DNA of 59,645 nucleotides from CAZEPT01 sp964626965 (GTDB lineage: Bacteria > Patescibacteriota > Minisyncoccia > Phycocordibacterales > UBA9973). The notes beneath the pieces were generated by a model that was given only the letters and a program-made list of their open reading frames with translations, searched no databases and had not been told where the DNA came from. A program made the position numbers and the translations under genes. This document shows, piece after piece, positions 7,419 to 15,957 of this stretch (within the stretch, counting starts at the first letter, position 1; each line of letters starts with the position of its first letter). Where the stretch lies: NCBI GenBank assembly GCA_964626965.1, contig CAZVHB010000007.1, positions 1 through 59,645 of the forward strand. The letters run 5' to 3'.

Positions 7419-9230
7419 ATGAAAATATCTTATAACTGGCTCAAATGGTATATACCTGAAATACCTCCGGCTTCAAAAGTCGCAGATATTTTAACGTATC
7501 ATCTGACTGAAGTAGAAGGGGTTGAAGAAAAAGATGGCGATACAATTTTTGATATCAATATCTTGCCAAATAGAGCAGGGGATTTACTCTCTCATCTCGG
7601 TGTTGCTCGAGAACTTTCTGGGCAACTAGGTATTTCATTTACGGATCCGACTTCTGCGTATAAAATACCTGAATCTCAAAAGACACATTTAGAAATAGAT
7701 ATTCAAACTCCTAAATGTCGTCGGTATATGGGGCGCGTTATTCGTAATGTACAAGTTGGTCCATCACCAGAATGGGTGGTGACCCATCTTGCTTCTATTG
7801 GTCAGCGTTCAATCAACAGCATCGTTGATGCATCAAACTTGGTTATGTTCAACTGCGGTCAGCCAACCCATGCTTTTGATTTAAAAAAATTAGCAAGTGA
7901 AAAAATCGTCATTAGAGAAAACGAACAGGAAATAAATTTTCCTGTTGTTGGGAGTGAAAAAATTGAAGTACCGCTGAAAGCGGGCGATATTGTCATTATG
8001 GACTCTGAGAAAATTCTTGCACTCGCTGGAATCAAAGGCGGTACAAATTCTGGTATCGAAATCGTGTCACCATATGTGACCGACATCGTGCTTGAGATCG
8101 CAAACTTTGATCCTGTCTCTGTCCGTAAAACTGCCCGCCGTGTAGGGCAACTCTCTGACTCAGCCAAGCGTTTTGAAAATAGTGTACCAGTAGAACTCGG
8201 CTCATATGCAATGCGAGAGTTCTCTGCATTGATCGCTGAAATGTGTCCCGATGCAGTATTTGAGGATATCATTGATAGTAATCCTACAAAGCAAGAAGAA
8301 AACAAAGTTTCATTTACGACCAACATCATTAATCAAAAACTCGGTATCACTCTTACTCCTGCTGATATTGCGACTATCTTGCAAAATTACAAATATAGTT
8401 ATGTTGAAGAAAACGGTAACTTTATCGTTCATGTTCCATACTGGCGCCAGGACATTATCAGTATTCATGACATGATTGAAGAAATCGGCCGAATCTATGG
8501 CTATGATAAAGTTGTTCCACAAATACCTCAGATTGATTTTGTGCCAAAAGAAAATGAACTATCTCTACACATGACTCAAGCGAGAAATACCATGAGTGCT
8601 CTTGATTACAATGAAGTCATGACTTACTCATTTAGAAAGACAGGAGTTATTGAAGTACTTGCTTCTGCGTCTGACAAAAAGTTCTTAAGGACGAATTTGT
8701 TGGATGGCTTGAAAGAGAGTTTTGAGTTAAATAAAACGAACACGGCATTTCTGGGCATCAAAGATTTGAAGATTTTTGAAATTGGTACAGTATTCCCAGA
8801 AACAGGCGAAGATATGCACATTGCGTGGATGGATAAAAAAAACAGCAAAGAAATGTTACTCTCAGATTGGGTGAAAGAAAATACTGAAGCTGTGTCCGAC
8901 CCCCTCTCCTCCACAGACTCGGGTGGGGGTGAGGTTGGGACTACCTTTAATATGTGGTCTGTCTATCCTAGTATCACACGTGATGTTTCATTTTGGTCCG
9001 ACACAGAACTTACAGAAGAGAAATTTATAAGTATCGTTGGTTCTTCTCTTGGTGCGTTGTCTGTTCGTAATCCATATATGATCGATCAATTCACTAAGGA
9101 TGGTCGACATTCTTACGCATTTCGTTTTGTCTTTCAGTCATACGAAAAAACCCTCACCGATTCTGACGTAGAAGGTGAGTGGTCAAAGATTTTGGAAGTA
9201 TTAAAAAAAGAAGGATTTGAAATTAGGTAA
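7419..9230 (+). CDS. pheT: Phenylalanyl-tRNA synthetase beta subunit lacking the OB (EMAP-II-like) domain
   Basis: This is the structural/editing subunit of PheRS. The 603-residue protein is far shorter than the usual 780-800. The N-terminus goes from the B1 half-domain (MKISYNWLKWYIPE, then HLTEVEGVEE) straight into DINILPNRAGDLLSHLGVARE. The roughly 110-residue tRNA-binding OB fold normally inserted between these is cleanly missing. The B3/B4 editing region, B5 (SFTTNIINQKLGITL), the inactive catalytic-like core (DMIEEIGRIYGYD) and a C-terminal ferredoxin-like anticodon-binding domain (YPSITRDVSFW) are present. Residues around 494-508 are a Gly/Ser-rich insert encoded by a REP-like repeat. 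The ATG at 7419 is chosen over an upstream in-frame start at 7371 inside pheS. Confidence 0.94.
   Translation: MKISYNWLKWYIPEIPPASKVADILTYHLTEVEGVEEKDGDTIFDINILPNRAGDLLSHLGVARELSGQLGISFTDPTSAYKIPESQKTHLEIDIQTPKCRRYMGRVIRNVQVGPSPEWVVTHLASIGQRSINSIVDASNLVMFNCGQPTHAFDLKKLASEKIVIRENEQEINFPVVGSEKIEVPLKAGDIVIMDSEKILALAGIKGGTNSGIEIVSPYVTDIVLEIANFDPVSVRKTARRVGQLSDSAKRFENSVPVELGSYAMREFSALIAEMCPDAVFEDIIDSNPTKQEENKVSFTTNIINQKLGITLTPADIATILQNYKYSYVEENGNFIVHVPYWRQDIISIHDMIEEIGRIYGYDKVVPQIPQIDFVPKENELSLHMTQARNTMSALDYNEVMTYSFRKTGVIEVLASASDKKFLRTNLLDGLKESFELNKTNTAFLGIKDLKIFEIGTVFPETGEDMHIAWMDKKNSKEMLLSDWVKENTEAVSDPLSSTDSGGGEVGTTFNMWSVYPSITRDVSFWSDTELTEEKFISIVGSSLGALSVRNPYMIDQFTKDGRHSYAFRFVFQSYEKTLTDSDVEGEWSKILEVLKKEGFEIR
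8899..8934 (+). repeat. REP-like C/G-rich repeat inside pheT
   Basis: ACCCCCTCTCC at the left end and GGGGGTGAGG at the right end match the arms of the intergenic repeat at 18123-18157 (CCCCCTCTCC ... GGGGTGAGG). Here it lies within the coding frame and encodes a low-complexity stretch of PheT (DPLSSTDSGGGEVG). This type of repeat is normally intergenic in bacteria. Confidence 0.6.
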
Positions 9231-9285
9231 TAAAAAATGGCCGGATTGGGTACCGGCGCATAATGTTTTTTTGGCTATGTTGAAT

Positions 9286-9816
9286 CTAACCAAATACTTT
9301 TACATCAAGGATTAAGTACAATGCGCTAAATAGCAGTAAGCAGAATACCATCACTGGGAATGATCCTCTTTTTAGTAGTGGTTCTACTATTGCTTTTGAG
9401 TAAACGACATTGCCAACAAAAATTGCCATAATGAAGTAAAAAGGAATTGTCAGGAATGGTAACTCAAATTGAGCCATAGAGCCTAATTGTAGTGGTTCTA
9501 ATACCAATTTGTTGATAATAATCAAACCAACCACAGAATTTAAGAATCCACTCACCCCGACAAGGCATCTTTCACCACCTTTGTCTTGGGTTAGGTCGTC
9601 TTTCATGACTCTCATGATCGGTCCACCCAGTAAAAGTGCTCCAAACATGAATACCATGAATGGAGTGCCGGTAATCCAGACAACGGGTGACGGTGTTTCA
9701 ATTTTCATAAAAACCTCTAACGTCCCGAATATAAGGATGAACGCTACAGAAGTTAAGAAAATCATTGATGCAGTTTTGGTGATTTTTTCATTGAAGAAAA
9801 TTTGTTGAAGTTTCAT
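9286..9816 (-). CDS. Hypothetical integral membrane protein
   Basis: I do not recognise the family. The 176-residue product has about five hydrophobic segments: near residues 15-36, 46-64, 87-102, 120-140 and 152-172. Between the second and third lies a short charged loop (MKDDLTQDKGGERC). It is transcribed away from gyrB, with a 175-nt divergent control region at 9817-9991, and converges on pheT with a 55-nt gap. No motif points to transport or enzymatic activity. It is probably a real gene because the hydrophobic pattern is regular and the frame is well isolated. Confidence 0.75.
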   Translation of the reverse strand: MKLQQIFFNEKITKTASMIFLTSVAFILIFGTLEVFMKIETPSPVVWITGTPFMVFMFGALLLGGPIMRVMKDDLTQDKGGERCLVGVSGFLNSVVGLIIINKLVLEPLQLGSMAQFELPFLTIPFYFIMAIFVGNVVYSKAIVEPLLKRGSFPVMVFCLLLFSALYLILDVKVFG

Positions 9817-9975
9817 TTTTAAAGGTTTTTTAATTGTTAAGAAATGAGAACCAAAAATAGGGAATTTCGAGCTCTGTTTTTCCTAACAATCATTTGTCTA
9901 TATATTAGCATATTTATTACTAAAAGTCAAGTATTTGAGCACCTTTTTTCTTTCGCTTTTTGTATAAAAATCTAG

Positions 9976-9981
9976 TATACT
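9976..9981 (+). promoter_or_regulatory. -10 box of gyrB
   Basis: TATACT predicts transcription from about 9988, giving a 4-nt leader before the ATG at 9992. An AAGG tetramer lies just upstream of the start and would be only partly transcribed. Confidence 0.5.
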
Positions 9982-9991
9982 CAAGGTATAT

Positions 9992-12085
9992 ATGGCAAAG
10001 GAAAACAAAGACGAAAACAAGAAAGTGTCGAAGAAAGAACAATCATACGGAGCAGAACAAATCCAGGTCCTTGAAGGGCTAGAACCGGTTCGTAAGCGTC
10101 CTGGAATGTACATTGGGTCTACTGGACCTGATGGATTGCACCACCTTATTTGGGAGATTTTCGACAACTCACGCGACGAGGCTATGGGCGGATACGCTGA
10201 CCATATTGAAGTTGTTCTTTTGCCTAATAATCGTATTCGCGTTGCTGATAACGGACGTGGAATTCCGGTAGATATTCACCCAAAGACAAAACTCTCAGCT
10301 CTTGAAATGGTGATGACCACACTCCATGCCGGAGGTAAATTCGGAGGGGACGATTCTGGATACAAGGTCTCTGGAGGTCTTCACGGTGTGGGTGCATCTG
10401 TAGTGAACGCGCTCTCTATCTATACTCAGGCCATTGTTCATCGTGATGGTGGAAAGTACATGCAAGAGTATTCACAAGGAAAGAAAAAAGCTCCTGTAAA
10501 AAAAATTGGTACGTCAAAACTTCATGGAACAATCACCACCTTTGAACCAGATGCTGAGATCTTTAAAGAAGGAACAAAGTTTTCTTGGGATCGCGTTGTG
10601 TCTCATTTACGACAACAAGCATACTTGGTAAAAAATCTTAAAATTCAAATCATTGATGCACGTGACTACGAAGGAAAAATAAATACCGACGATATTCATT
10701 ACTTTGAAGAGCTTCGTTTGGAAGTACCTTCATATACATTTTATTTTGAAGGAGGACTCGTATCTCTCGTACGCCACTACAACCAAGGAAAGAAAGCAGT
10801 ACAGGATACTATTTTTTATGTTGAAAAAGAACTCGACGATGTTGGTGTAGAAATCGCACTTCAGTATACTGATGAAATTGACGCGCGCATCGTTCCTTTT
10901 GCAAACAATATCTACACAGCAGAAGGAGGAACACATGTGACTGGTTTTAAAACTGCGCTCACACGACTACTCAATAACTACGGAAAGAAAAACAATATTA
11001 TCAAAGAAGCTGATGGTGGATTTACAGGGGAGGACGTCCTTGAAGGATTGACTTGTGTGGTGTCTGTAAAACTTCGTGAGATTCAATTTGAAGGACAGAC
11101 GAAAGGGAAACTTGGTTCTATGGAAGCCCAAGGTGCAACAGCCACAGTGTTTGGCGATGCATTTTCTGCATTCCTTGAAGAACATCCAGATGAAGCAAAA
11201 GCGATCATCGGGAAAGCACTTCTCGCTGTGCGTGCTCGAAAAGCCGCAAAAGCTGCAAAGGATTCAGTACTCCGAAAAGGAGCACTCGAAGGAATGACAC
11301 TTCCTGGAAAACTTGCAGACTGTCAGACAAAATCAGCCGAAGAGTCAGAAGTGTTTATTGTGGAAGGAGACTCTGCGGGTGGTACTGCAAAAATGGGACG
11401 TGACAGGCGTACTCAGGCCATACTTCCACTCCGTGGAAAGATTCTCAATATCGAACGTGCTCGCCTCGACAAGATGCTCGCCTCTGAACAAATCAAGAAC
11501 CTTGTTATTGCGATGGGAACAGCGATTGGTGATGTCTTTGATATCAGTAAATTACGTTATCACAAGATCATCATTGCGACAGATGCCGACGTTGACGGTG
11601 CACATATCCGGACACTTATTTTGACGCTCTTTTACCGATATTTCAAACCACTTATTGATGGAGGATTTATTTATATTGCACAACCACCACTCTACAAGAT
11701 AAAAAGAGGGAAGGAAGTTTTCTATGCGTATTCTGACGAAGAAAAAGTGAAAATTATGGGTACTGATAATGACGAATCTATTGAGATAGCTGGATCTGAA
11801 AATGAAGGTGGTGAACCTGAAGAAAATGAAGAAGAAGCGACTGATTCAAAAGCGAAGCCAAAATCAACCAAATGGTATGTTCAACGGTATAAAGGTCTCG
11901 GAGAAATGAATGCCGAAGAACTCTGGGAAACAACGATGGACCCAGCACGACGTGTCATGAAGCAAGTAAGTATCGATGACGCTGTAGAAGCCGACATTGT
12001 TTTTGATATGCTTATGGGAACAGAAGTTGCTCCACGTAAACTCTTTATCCAAACATACGCAAAGACAGCAAACATCGATATTTAA
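9992..12085 (+). CDS. gyrB: DNA gyrase subunit B
   Basis: This is the ATPase/TOPRIM subunit of the type IIA topoisomerase that introduces negative supercoils. The 697-residue protein has the GHKL ATPase motifs (IWEIFDNSRDEAMGGYADHI, ADNGRGIPVD, GGLHGVGASVVNALS), the transducer domain, and TOPRIM with VEGDSAGGTAKMGRDRR, PLRGKILN and IATDADVDGAHIRTL. The C-terminus ends RYKGLGEMNAEELWETTMDP...RKLFI, as in GyrB. Between the TOPRIM and tail parts there is an acidic Glu-rich insert of about 40 residues near residues 590-630. ParE is an alternative name, but no second copy is available to compare. Ham1/ITPase follows after 29 nt. Confidence 0.95.
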   Translation: MAKENKDENKKVSKKEQSYGAEQIQVLEGLEPVRKRPGMYIGSTGPDGLHHLIWEIFDNSRDEAMGGYADHIEVVLLPNNRIRVADNGRGIPVDIHPKTKLSALEMVMTTLHAGGKFGGDDSGYKVSGGLHGVGASVVNALSIYTQAIVHRDGGKYMQEYSQGKKKAPVKKIGTSKLHGTITTFEPDAEIFKEGTKFSWDRVVSHLRQQAYLVKNLKIQIIDARDYEGKINTDDIHYFEELRLEVPSYTFYFEGGLVSLVRHYNQGKKAVQDTIFYVEKELDDVGVEIALQYTDEIDARIVPFANNIYTAEGGTHVTGFKTALTRLLNNYGKKNNIIKEADGGFTGEDVLEGLTCVVSVKLREIQFEGQTKGKLGSMEAQGATATVFGDAFSAFLEEHPDEAKAIIGKALLAVRARKAAKAAKDSVLRKGALEGMTLPGKLADCQTKSAEESEVFIVEGDSAGGTAKMGRDRRTQAILPLRGKILNIERARLDKMLASEQIKNLVIAMGTAIGDVFDISKLRYHKIIIATDADVDGAHIRTLILTLFYRYFKPLIDGGFIYIAQPPLYKIKRGKEVFYAYSDEEKVKIMGTDNDESIEIAGSENEGGEPEENEEEATDSKAKPKSTKWYVQRYKGLGEMNAEELWETTMDPARRVMKQVSIDDAVEADIVFDMLMGTEVAPRKLFIQTYAKTANIDI

Positions 12086-12114
12086 AAGTAACGCGTGAAC
12101 AAGAAAAGATTTCT

Positions 12115-12672
12115 ATGAAAGAAAAGTTGATTATCGTTACTGGAAACCCACTCAAGTTTCAGCAGATGGCTCATGTCCTCGGTGAGTATTTTGAGTGCGA
12201 ACAAGGAGTATTTAAAACATATGAAATACAAGGAACCCCAGAGGAAATTCTCACAGATAAATTAGTTCGTGCATACGCGCACTTTCAATCAGCGGTTTTG
12301 GTTGAAGATACGTCACTCCACTTTGATTTTTTAAATGGTTTTCCTGGATCGTATATCCGGGATTTTCTTGCGTGCATGCGACCTTATGAGATGGGGAAAA
12401 AATTTGTTGGGACACGGATGCAAGTGATCTCCCGTCTTGGTCTTATAAGAGAGGGAGATATACCACTTTTAGTTGAAGGAGTGTGCTCTGGAGTTGTTGC
12501 TGATCCGACAGTGACTGAACCAGGCATACGCGAATTTGACACATTTTTTCAACCAGATGGTCTCAATAAACCTCTTATTGAATTTTCTCCGACTGAGGTG
12601 CTCCCATTTTCTCACCGCGGGAAAGCGCTTACTGAACTCGTTCGAGTCCTCAAAGAAACAGAGAAGATATAG
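12115..12672 (+). CDS. Non-canonical purine NTP pyrophosphatase (RdgB/HAM1-like)
   Basis: Proteins of this family hydrolyse (d)ITP and XTP to monophosphates to clean the nucleotide pool. The 185-residue protein starts with the substrate loop VTGNPLKFQQM (the 'aTgN.gKl.e' motif). It continues with QGTPEEILTDKLVRAYAHF, VLVEDTSLHFDFLNGFPGSY (the acidic metal-binding D and the PG-x-Y/S-R loop) and closes with FSHRGKAL (the SHR motif). The middle is divergent from E. coli RdgB, as is common for the eukaryote-like HAM1 branch. It lies 29 nt after gyrB, and the promoter of the following pilin-like gene begins at its stop codon. Confidence 0.85.
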   Translation: MKEKLIIVTGNPLKFQQMAHVLGEYFECEQGVFKTYEIQGTPEEILTDKLVRAYAHFQSAVLVEDTSLHFDFLNGFPGSYIRDFLACMRPYEMGKKFVGTRMQVISRLGLIREGDIPLLVEGVCSGVVADPTVTEPGIREFDTFFQPDGLNKPLIEFSPTEVLPFSHRGKALTELVRVLKETEKI

Positions 12673-12678
12673 TATAGT
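12673..12678 (+). promoter_or_regulatory. -10 box of the pilin-like gene (leaderless)
   Basis: TATAGT immediately after the preceding stop codon places the transcription start at 12685, the A of the ATG. Confidence 0.5.
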
Positions 12679-12684
12679 TACAAT

Positions 12685-13782
12685 ATGCAATTGAGGTTTT
12701 CAGTACAAAAAAAACAGGATATACAAGCGGATTCATCCAGCACTAAATTTTGTTATGCAAAATTTAGTGCTGGATTTACCCCCACACCAATTTTTAAGAA
12801 GAACATCTGTAAGTTTTTTACTTTTTTCTTTAATAAGAATACACACACATCACAACGTAATACTGATTTAAGATTGGTGTCGGGGTTTACCCTCATTGAG
12901 TTACTCATAGTTATAGCAATCATTGGTATACTTGCGTCTGTTATATTATCTAACCAAGTGCAAGGGCGAGAAAAAGCACGACTTATAAAAGGTGTTGCAT
13001 TTGCAAAAGATATTAGTAAAGTTTGGGCGCTTCAAGATAATAAAAATTTATTTGTTATTTTAGATACGCAGTCTGTAGATGCAGTCAACGGTTCTTTTGC
13101 GAATTATCCAAATTATATTGACGGTACACTTGGTAATAGTTTGAATTATATGTATACACAAAATGTTACGTGGTCTACAGATACACCCACTGGATATGGA
13201 CGTTCTTTTAAAGTTAACGCTTTGGGGTTAAATTTATGTGGGGCAGGAGTTCCATGTTCTACTAGTGTTGATCCAGCTTTAAATCAATTTAATATTCCGG
13301 AAGATGATGCGATTACTGCCTCTTTCTGGTTAAATAGACAGACTGCCGGTGTACCTATCTATAACTGTGGAACTGATCCAACTTGTTTAGCAGGGAATAA
13401 CAACACTACACTGTATTTTAATATTACAAGAGGTTTAATTGCAAATCCAATTAATTTTGGAATTACTCCAACTGGTGCTTCAATAAAATTACCATCTGGT
13501 GCCACGCTAACTATTCCTAAATCATTTGCGGTGAATACATGGTATCATCATGTATTCACTTTGAAAGAAGGGCAAGTGAGTTATTATGTGGATGGGGAAA
13601 AAATGTATGATTATACTGACCCCAACATTCACATGCTCCCGGTCATTACTCCTCAAAATGTTATGGCTGTGAGAGTACTTACCTCCGCCGGATTGTATCT
13701 TTCCTATCAGAATAATTCTAATGTTTTTAGTTTGTATGATGTTAAAATATGGGGAAATTTTTTTGACCCACTAGCTCCATAA
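12685..13782 (+). CDS. Type IV pilin-like protein with LamG/ConA-like C-terminal domain
   Basis: This is a secreted or pilus-associated protein with a prepilin signature. After a very long N-terminal leader of about 67 residues comes the class III motif SGFTLIELLIVIAIIGILA, with the peptidase site after Gly, the Glu at +5 and the hydrophobic helix. The remaining roughly 280 residues look like a concanavalin/LamG beta sandwich (DAITASFWLNRQ, TWYHHVFTLKEGQVSYYVDGEKMYDY, YDVKIWG) with paired cysteines. Such pilin-LamG fusions occur in Patescibacteria (recalled). The long leader is odd: it contains an 18-bp perfect palindrome, and a leaderless promoter fits the ATG at 12685. A later start nearer 12850 is possible. 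A bidirectional terminator follows. Confidence 0.82.
   Translation: MQLRFSVQKKQDIQADSSSTKFCYAKFSAGFTPTPIFKKNICKFFTFFFNKNTHTSQRNTDLRLVSGFTLIELLIVIAIIGILASVILSNQVQGREKARLIKGVAFAKDISKVWALQDNKNLFVILDTQSVDAVNGSFANYPNYIDGTLGNSLNYMYTQNVTWSTDTPTGYGRSFKVNALGLNLCGAGVPCSTSVDPALNQFNIPEDDAITASFWLNRQTAGVPIYNCGTDPTCLAGNNNTTLYFNITRGLIANPINFGITPTGASIKLPSGATLTIPKSFAVNTWYHHVFTLKEGQVSYYVDGEKMYDYTDPNIHMLPVITPQNVMAVRVLTSAGLYLSYQNNSNVFSLYDVKIWGNFFDPLAP
12735..12775. repeat. 18-bp perfect palindrome inside the pilin leader
   Basis: ATCCAGCACTAAATTTTG (12735-12752) is followed by a 5-nt loop and its exact reverse complement (12758-12775). It lies in frame within the prepilin leader. It could be an inserted palindromic element or an mRNA hairpin close to the 5' end. 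Confidence 0.75.
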
Positions 13783-13783
13783 T

Positions 13784-13807
13784 AAAAACTCCCTGATGGG
13801 AGTTTTT
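13784..13807. terminator. Bidirectional terminator between convergent genes
   Basis: AAAAACTCCC pairs with GGGAGTTTTT around a TGAT loop. T-rich tails exist on both strands, so it can end the pilin-like gene (+) and the thrS operon (-). Confidence 0.88.
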
Positions 13808-13812
13808 AATTT

Positions 13813-14013
13813 TTACTTCATATATTTTACAACGAGTGTTTTGAGATCTTTGAGATGTTGTTCTTTTTCTTTTGCGTAGTACATCCAGAATTTTTTGAGT
13901 TCAGCATCTTTGCCAGCGTCCTTGATATATTCATTTTGCATTCTCCAAAGTGACTTTGATTCTTGTGTCATTTGGTTCATAAGGTTATACAAATTGTTTT
14001 CGTTTTTTGCCAT
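13813..14013 (-). CDS. Small hypothetical protein downstream of thrS (66 aa)
   Basis: I do not recognise this family. The product is a small, charged, probably all-helical protein starting MAKNENNLYNLMNQM, with conserved-looking aromatic positions (SLWRMQNEYIKDAG, FWMYYAKEKEQH) and a Lys-rich end. The ATG at 14013 is chosen because it lies 4 nt after the thrS stop; a longer frame to 14097 would run into thrS. It is in the thrS operon and ends at the shared terminator. The heptad-like spacing suggests a helical hairpin, but no function can be inferred. Confidence 0.7.
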   Translation of the reverse strand: MAKNENNLYNLMNQMTQESKSLWRMQNEYIKDAGKDAELKKFWMYYAKEKEQHLKDLKTLVVKYMK

Positions 14014-14017
14014 GGTA

Positions 14018-15760
14018 TTAATTAAGTTTTTTACTTTTAATATCGACGAGCACTTTATTAATAAAATCTTCAGCTGATATTCCAACAATTTTCTCACCGC
14101 GAGTTTCTATGGTAAGCATTCCTGATTCTATTTCTTTATCGCCGAGTACGATCACAAATGGTGTGCGGTCAGATTTTGCTCCGTGAATGCGTTTGCCGAG
14201 AGAATCTTTTTTATCATCAAGGGTGACACGGATGCCAGCATCTTTGAATTTACTGTAGAGTTCATCAGCTTGTGCCAAATGCTTTTCAAGATTTACCGGA
14301 ATGATCGTCACTTGATTTGGGCACAACCAAACAGGGAAGTCACCGGCGAGATGTTCAATGAGTGTAGACATGAAGCGTTCGATAGATCCCATGATTGCTG
14401 CGTGGATCATAACAACTTCTCCTTTCTTTCCTTCTTCATTGGTGTATTCGAGACCAAAGTTTTTTGGCTGGTTGAAATCGAGCTGGATTGTTGCAACTTG
14501 GAGTACTCGCCCGATAGAGTCACGTGCGATAAAGTCTATCTTTGGTCCGTAAAATGCCGCTTCACCGAGTCCGTCAATCCATGTGACATTTTTACTTTTC
14601 ATTAAGTCTTCGAGTGCGTCTTCAGACTTTTTCCAGACATCAGCGCCACCGAGGTACTTTTCCATATGTGCCGGATCATGACGAGAGAAACGAACTTGGA
14701 GTTCAAAGCCAAATGTTTTGTAGAATGTTTCAACAATATTCCATACTTTGAGTGCTTCTTCGGCTATCTGATTTTCACGGCAGAAGACGTGTGCATCGTC
14801 TTGAGTAATAGAGAGCACACGAGAAAGCCCAGAGAGTTCACCTGATTGTTCGTCTCTATACACCATTGTTGTTTCGCAATAACGCTGAGGCATGTCACGG
14901 TAACTTCGTGGTTCACTCGCAAATATCTGTGTGTGATGAGGGCAGTTCATCGGCTTCATTGCATAGGTGTGTTTCTCTCGAGTTTCTATTTTAAATAAAT
15001 CATCAGCATATTTACTCCAGTGGCCTGATGTTTCGTAGAGAGATTTTTTGGTGATGTGTGGAATGCAGACTTTTTGGTAACCGTATTGTTTGCGGAGTTC
15101 CCAGACGTAGTCATTCAAGAGTTCTCGGATGATTGTTCCTTTTGGTGTCCAGAGTGGTAGACCAGGGCCTACGAGATCAGAGAAGACAAAGAGTCCGAGC
15201 TCTTTCCCGATTTTTCTATGGTCGCGTTTTTTTGCTTCTTCTAACTGTGTTTCGTATTCATTAAGTTTTTCTTTACTCTCAAATGCGAGTCCATAGATGC
15301 GAGTGAGCATTTTATTTTTCTCATCTCCGCGCCAGTATGCGCCAGCAACACGAGAGAGTTTGAAACAGTCTTTTGGAATATCTGTTGCAGGATGTTCAAC
15401 ATGTCCACCTCGGCAGAGGTCGGTAAATGTACCACAGGTGTAGAAAGTCAGACCTGCGTCTTTGTGTTCATTAATAAGTTCTGTTTTGTACTCGTTACCT
15501 TTATAGTAGGCGAGTGCTTCCTCTAGGGTCACATCTTTATGTGAAAATTCAGTCCATCTTGGTAAGAGTTCTTGCATTTTTGCCTCGATTTTTTCGATAA
15601 TTTCATCGTTTACTTTTTCAGTAAAATCAAAGTCATAGTAAAAACCGTTATCGATCGCAGGACCCAAAGTGAGTTTGGTATCTGGGTAAAGTTCGAGCAC
15701 TGAGGCTCCGAGTAAATGGGCGAGCGTGTGACGCATCTCTTGTAGATTTTCTTCGTTCAT
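14018..15760 (-). CDS. thrS: Threonyl-tRNA synthetase without TGS domain
   Basis: ThrRS charges tRNA-Thr and edits mischarged Ser-tRNA. The 580-residue protein begins at the editing domain (MRHTLAHLLGASVLELYPDTKLTLGPAIDNGFYYDF), with the zinc/editing residues in HxxxH-like HTLAH and CRGGHV. The class II core follows: motif 1 region, motif 2 (YRDEQSGELSGLSRVLSITQDDAHVFC) and motif 3 (GSIERFMSTLIEH). The anticodon-binding domain starts around NQVTIIPV. The N-terminal TGS domain (about 60 residues) found in E. coli ThrRS is absent, as in some other bacteria. The start at 15760 is chosen by homology and by a -10 box giving a 2-nt leader; a frame extension to 15778 adds only six residues. Two tRNA-Thr genes lie just upstream on the other strand. 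Confidence 0.95.
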   Translation of the reverse strand: MNEENLQEMRHTLAHLLGASVLELYPDTKLTLGPAIDNGFYYDFDFTEKVNDEIIEKIEAKMQELLPRWTEFSHKDVTLEEALAYYKGNEYKTELINEHKDAGLTFYTCGTFTDLCRGGHVEHPATDIPKDCFKLSRVAGAYWRGDEKNKMLTRIYGLAFESKEKLNEYETQLEEAKKRDHRKIGKELGLFVFSDLVGPGLPLWTPKGTIIRELLNDYVWELRKQYGYQKVCIPHITKKSLYETSGHWSKYADDLFKIETREKHTYAMKPMNCPHHTQIFASEPRSYRDMPQRYCETTMVYRDEQSGELSGLSRVLSITQDDAHVFCRENQIAEEALKVWNIVETFYKTFGFELQVRFSRHDPAHMEKYLGGADVWKKSEDALEDLMKSKNVTWIDGLGEAAFYGPKIDFIARDSIGRVLQVATIQLDFNQPKNFGLEYTNEEGKKGEVVMIHAAIMGSIERFMSTLIEHLAGDFPVWLCPNQVTIIPVNLEKHLAQADELYSKFKDAGIRVTLDDKKDSLGKRIHGAKSDRTPFVIVLGDKEIESGMLTIETRGEKIVGISAEDFINKVLVDIKSKKLN

Positions 15761-15768
15761 ATAGGACA

Positions 15769-15774
15769 AATATA
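15769..15774 (-). promoter_or_regulatory. -10 box of thrS
   Basis: On the minus strand the hexamer reads TATATT. It predicts a transcript start at 15762, two bases before the ATG. Confidence 0.5.
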
Positions 15775-15789
15775 CCATAAAATAATGGA

Positions 15790-15818
15790 TTGGAAAAATA
15801 CAGAAAATAGAGTATAGT
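15790..15818 (+). promoter_or_regulatory. Sigma70-type promoter of the rRNA-mimic RNA
   Basis: TTGGAA (15790-15795) and TATAGT (15813-15818) are separated by exactly 17 nt. The predicted transcript start is near 15825. It diverges from the thrS promoter. Confidence 0.65.
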
Positions 15819-15824
15819 TTACGT

Positions 15825-15957
15825 GATTGTGTCCTTTACCAATAAGTTGATAAGGATGTTGGCTTGGAAGCAGCCAGTCATTTAAAGAGTGCGTAACAGC
15901 TCACTTATTAGCTTATATTTGCCAGTAAAAGGGTGGTCCTAAAACTACCCTTTTATT
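15825..15957 (+). ncRNA. Stand-alone RNA mimicking the 23S rRNA GTPase-associated centre (L11-binding domain)
   Basis: Bases 15854-15904 match the GTPase-associated centre of 23S rRNA (E. coli 1055-1104): GGATGTTGGCTT, then GGAAGCAGCC, then ATTTAAAGAGTGCGTAAC and AGCTCAC. This is the RNA bound by ribosomal protein L11 and contacted by EF-Tu and EF-G. Two changes stand out: the base equivalent to A1067 is G (15866), and one G is inserted at 15877. The base equivalent to A1095 is kept. The closing helix differs from the rRNA sequence yet pairs for 12 bp (15842-15853 with 15905-15916, including two G-T wobbles). With its own promoter and a terminator, it looks like an independent small RNA of about 130 nt. 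No function is known to me. It could titrate L11 or factors, or regulate the following tRNA. Confidence 0.8.
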
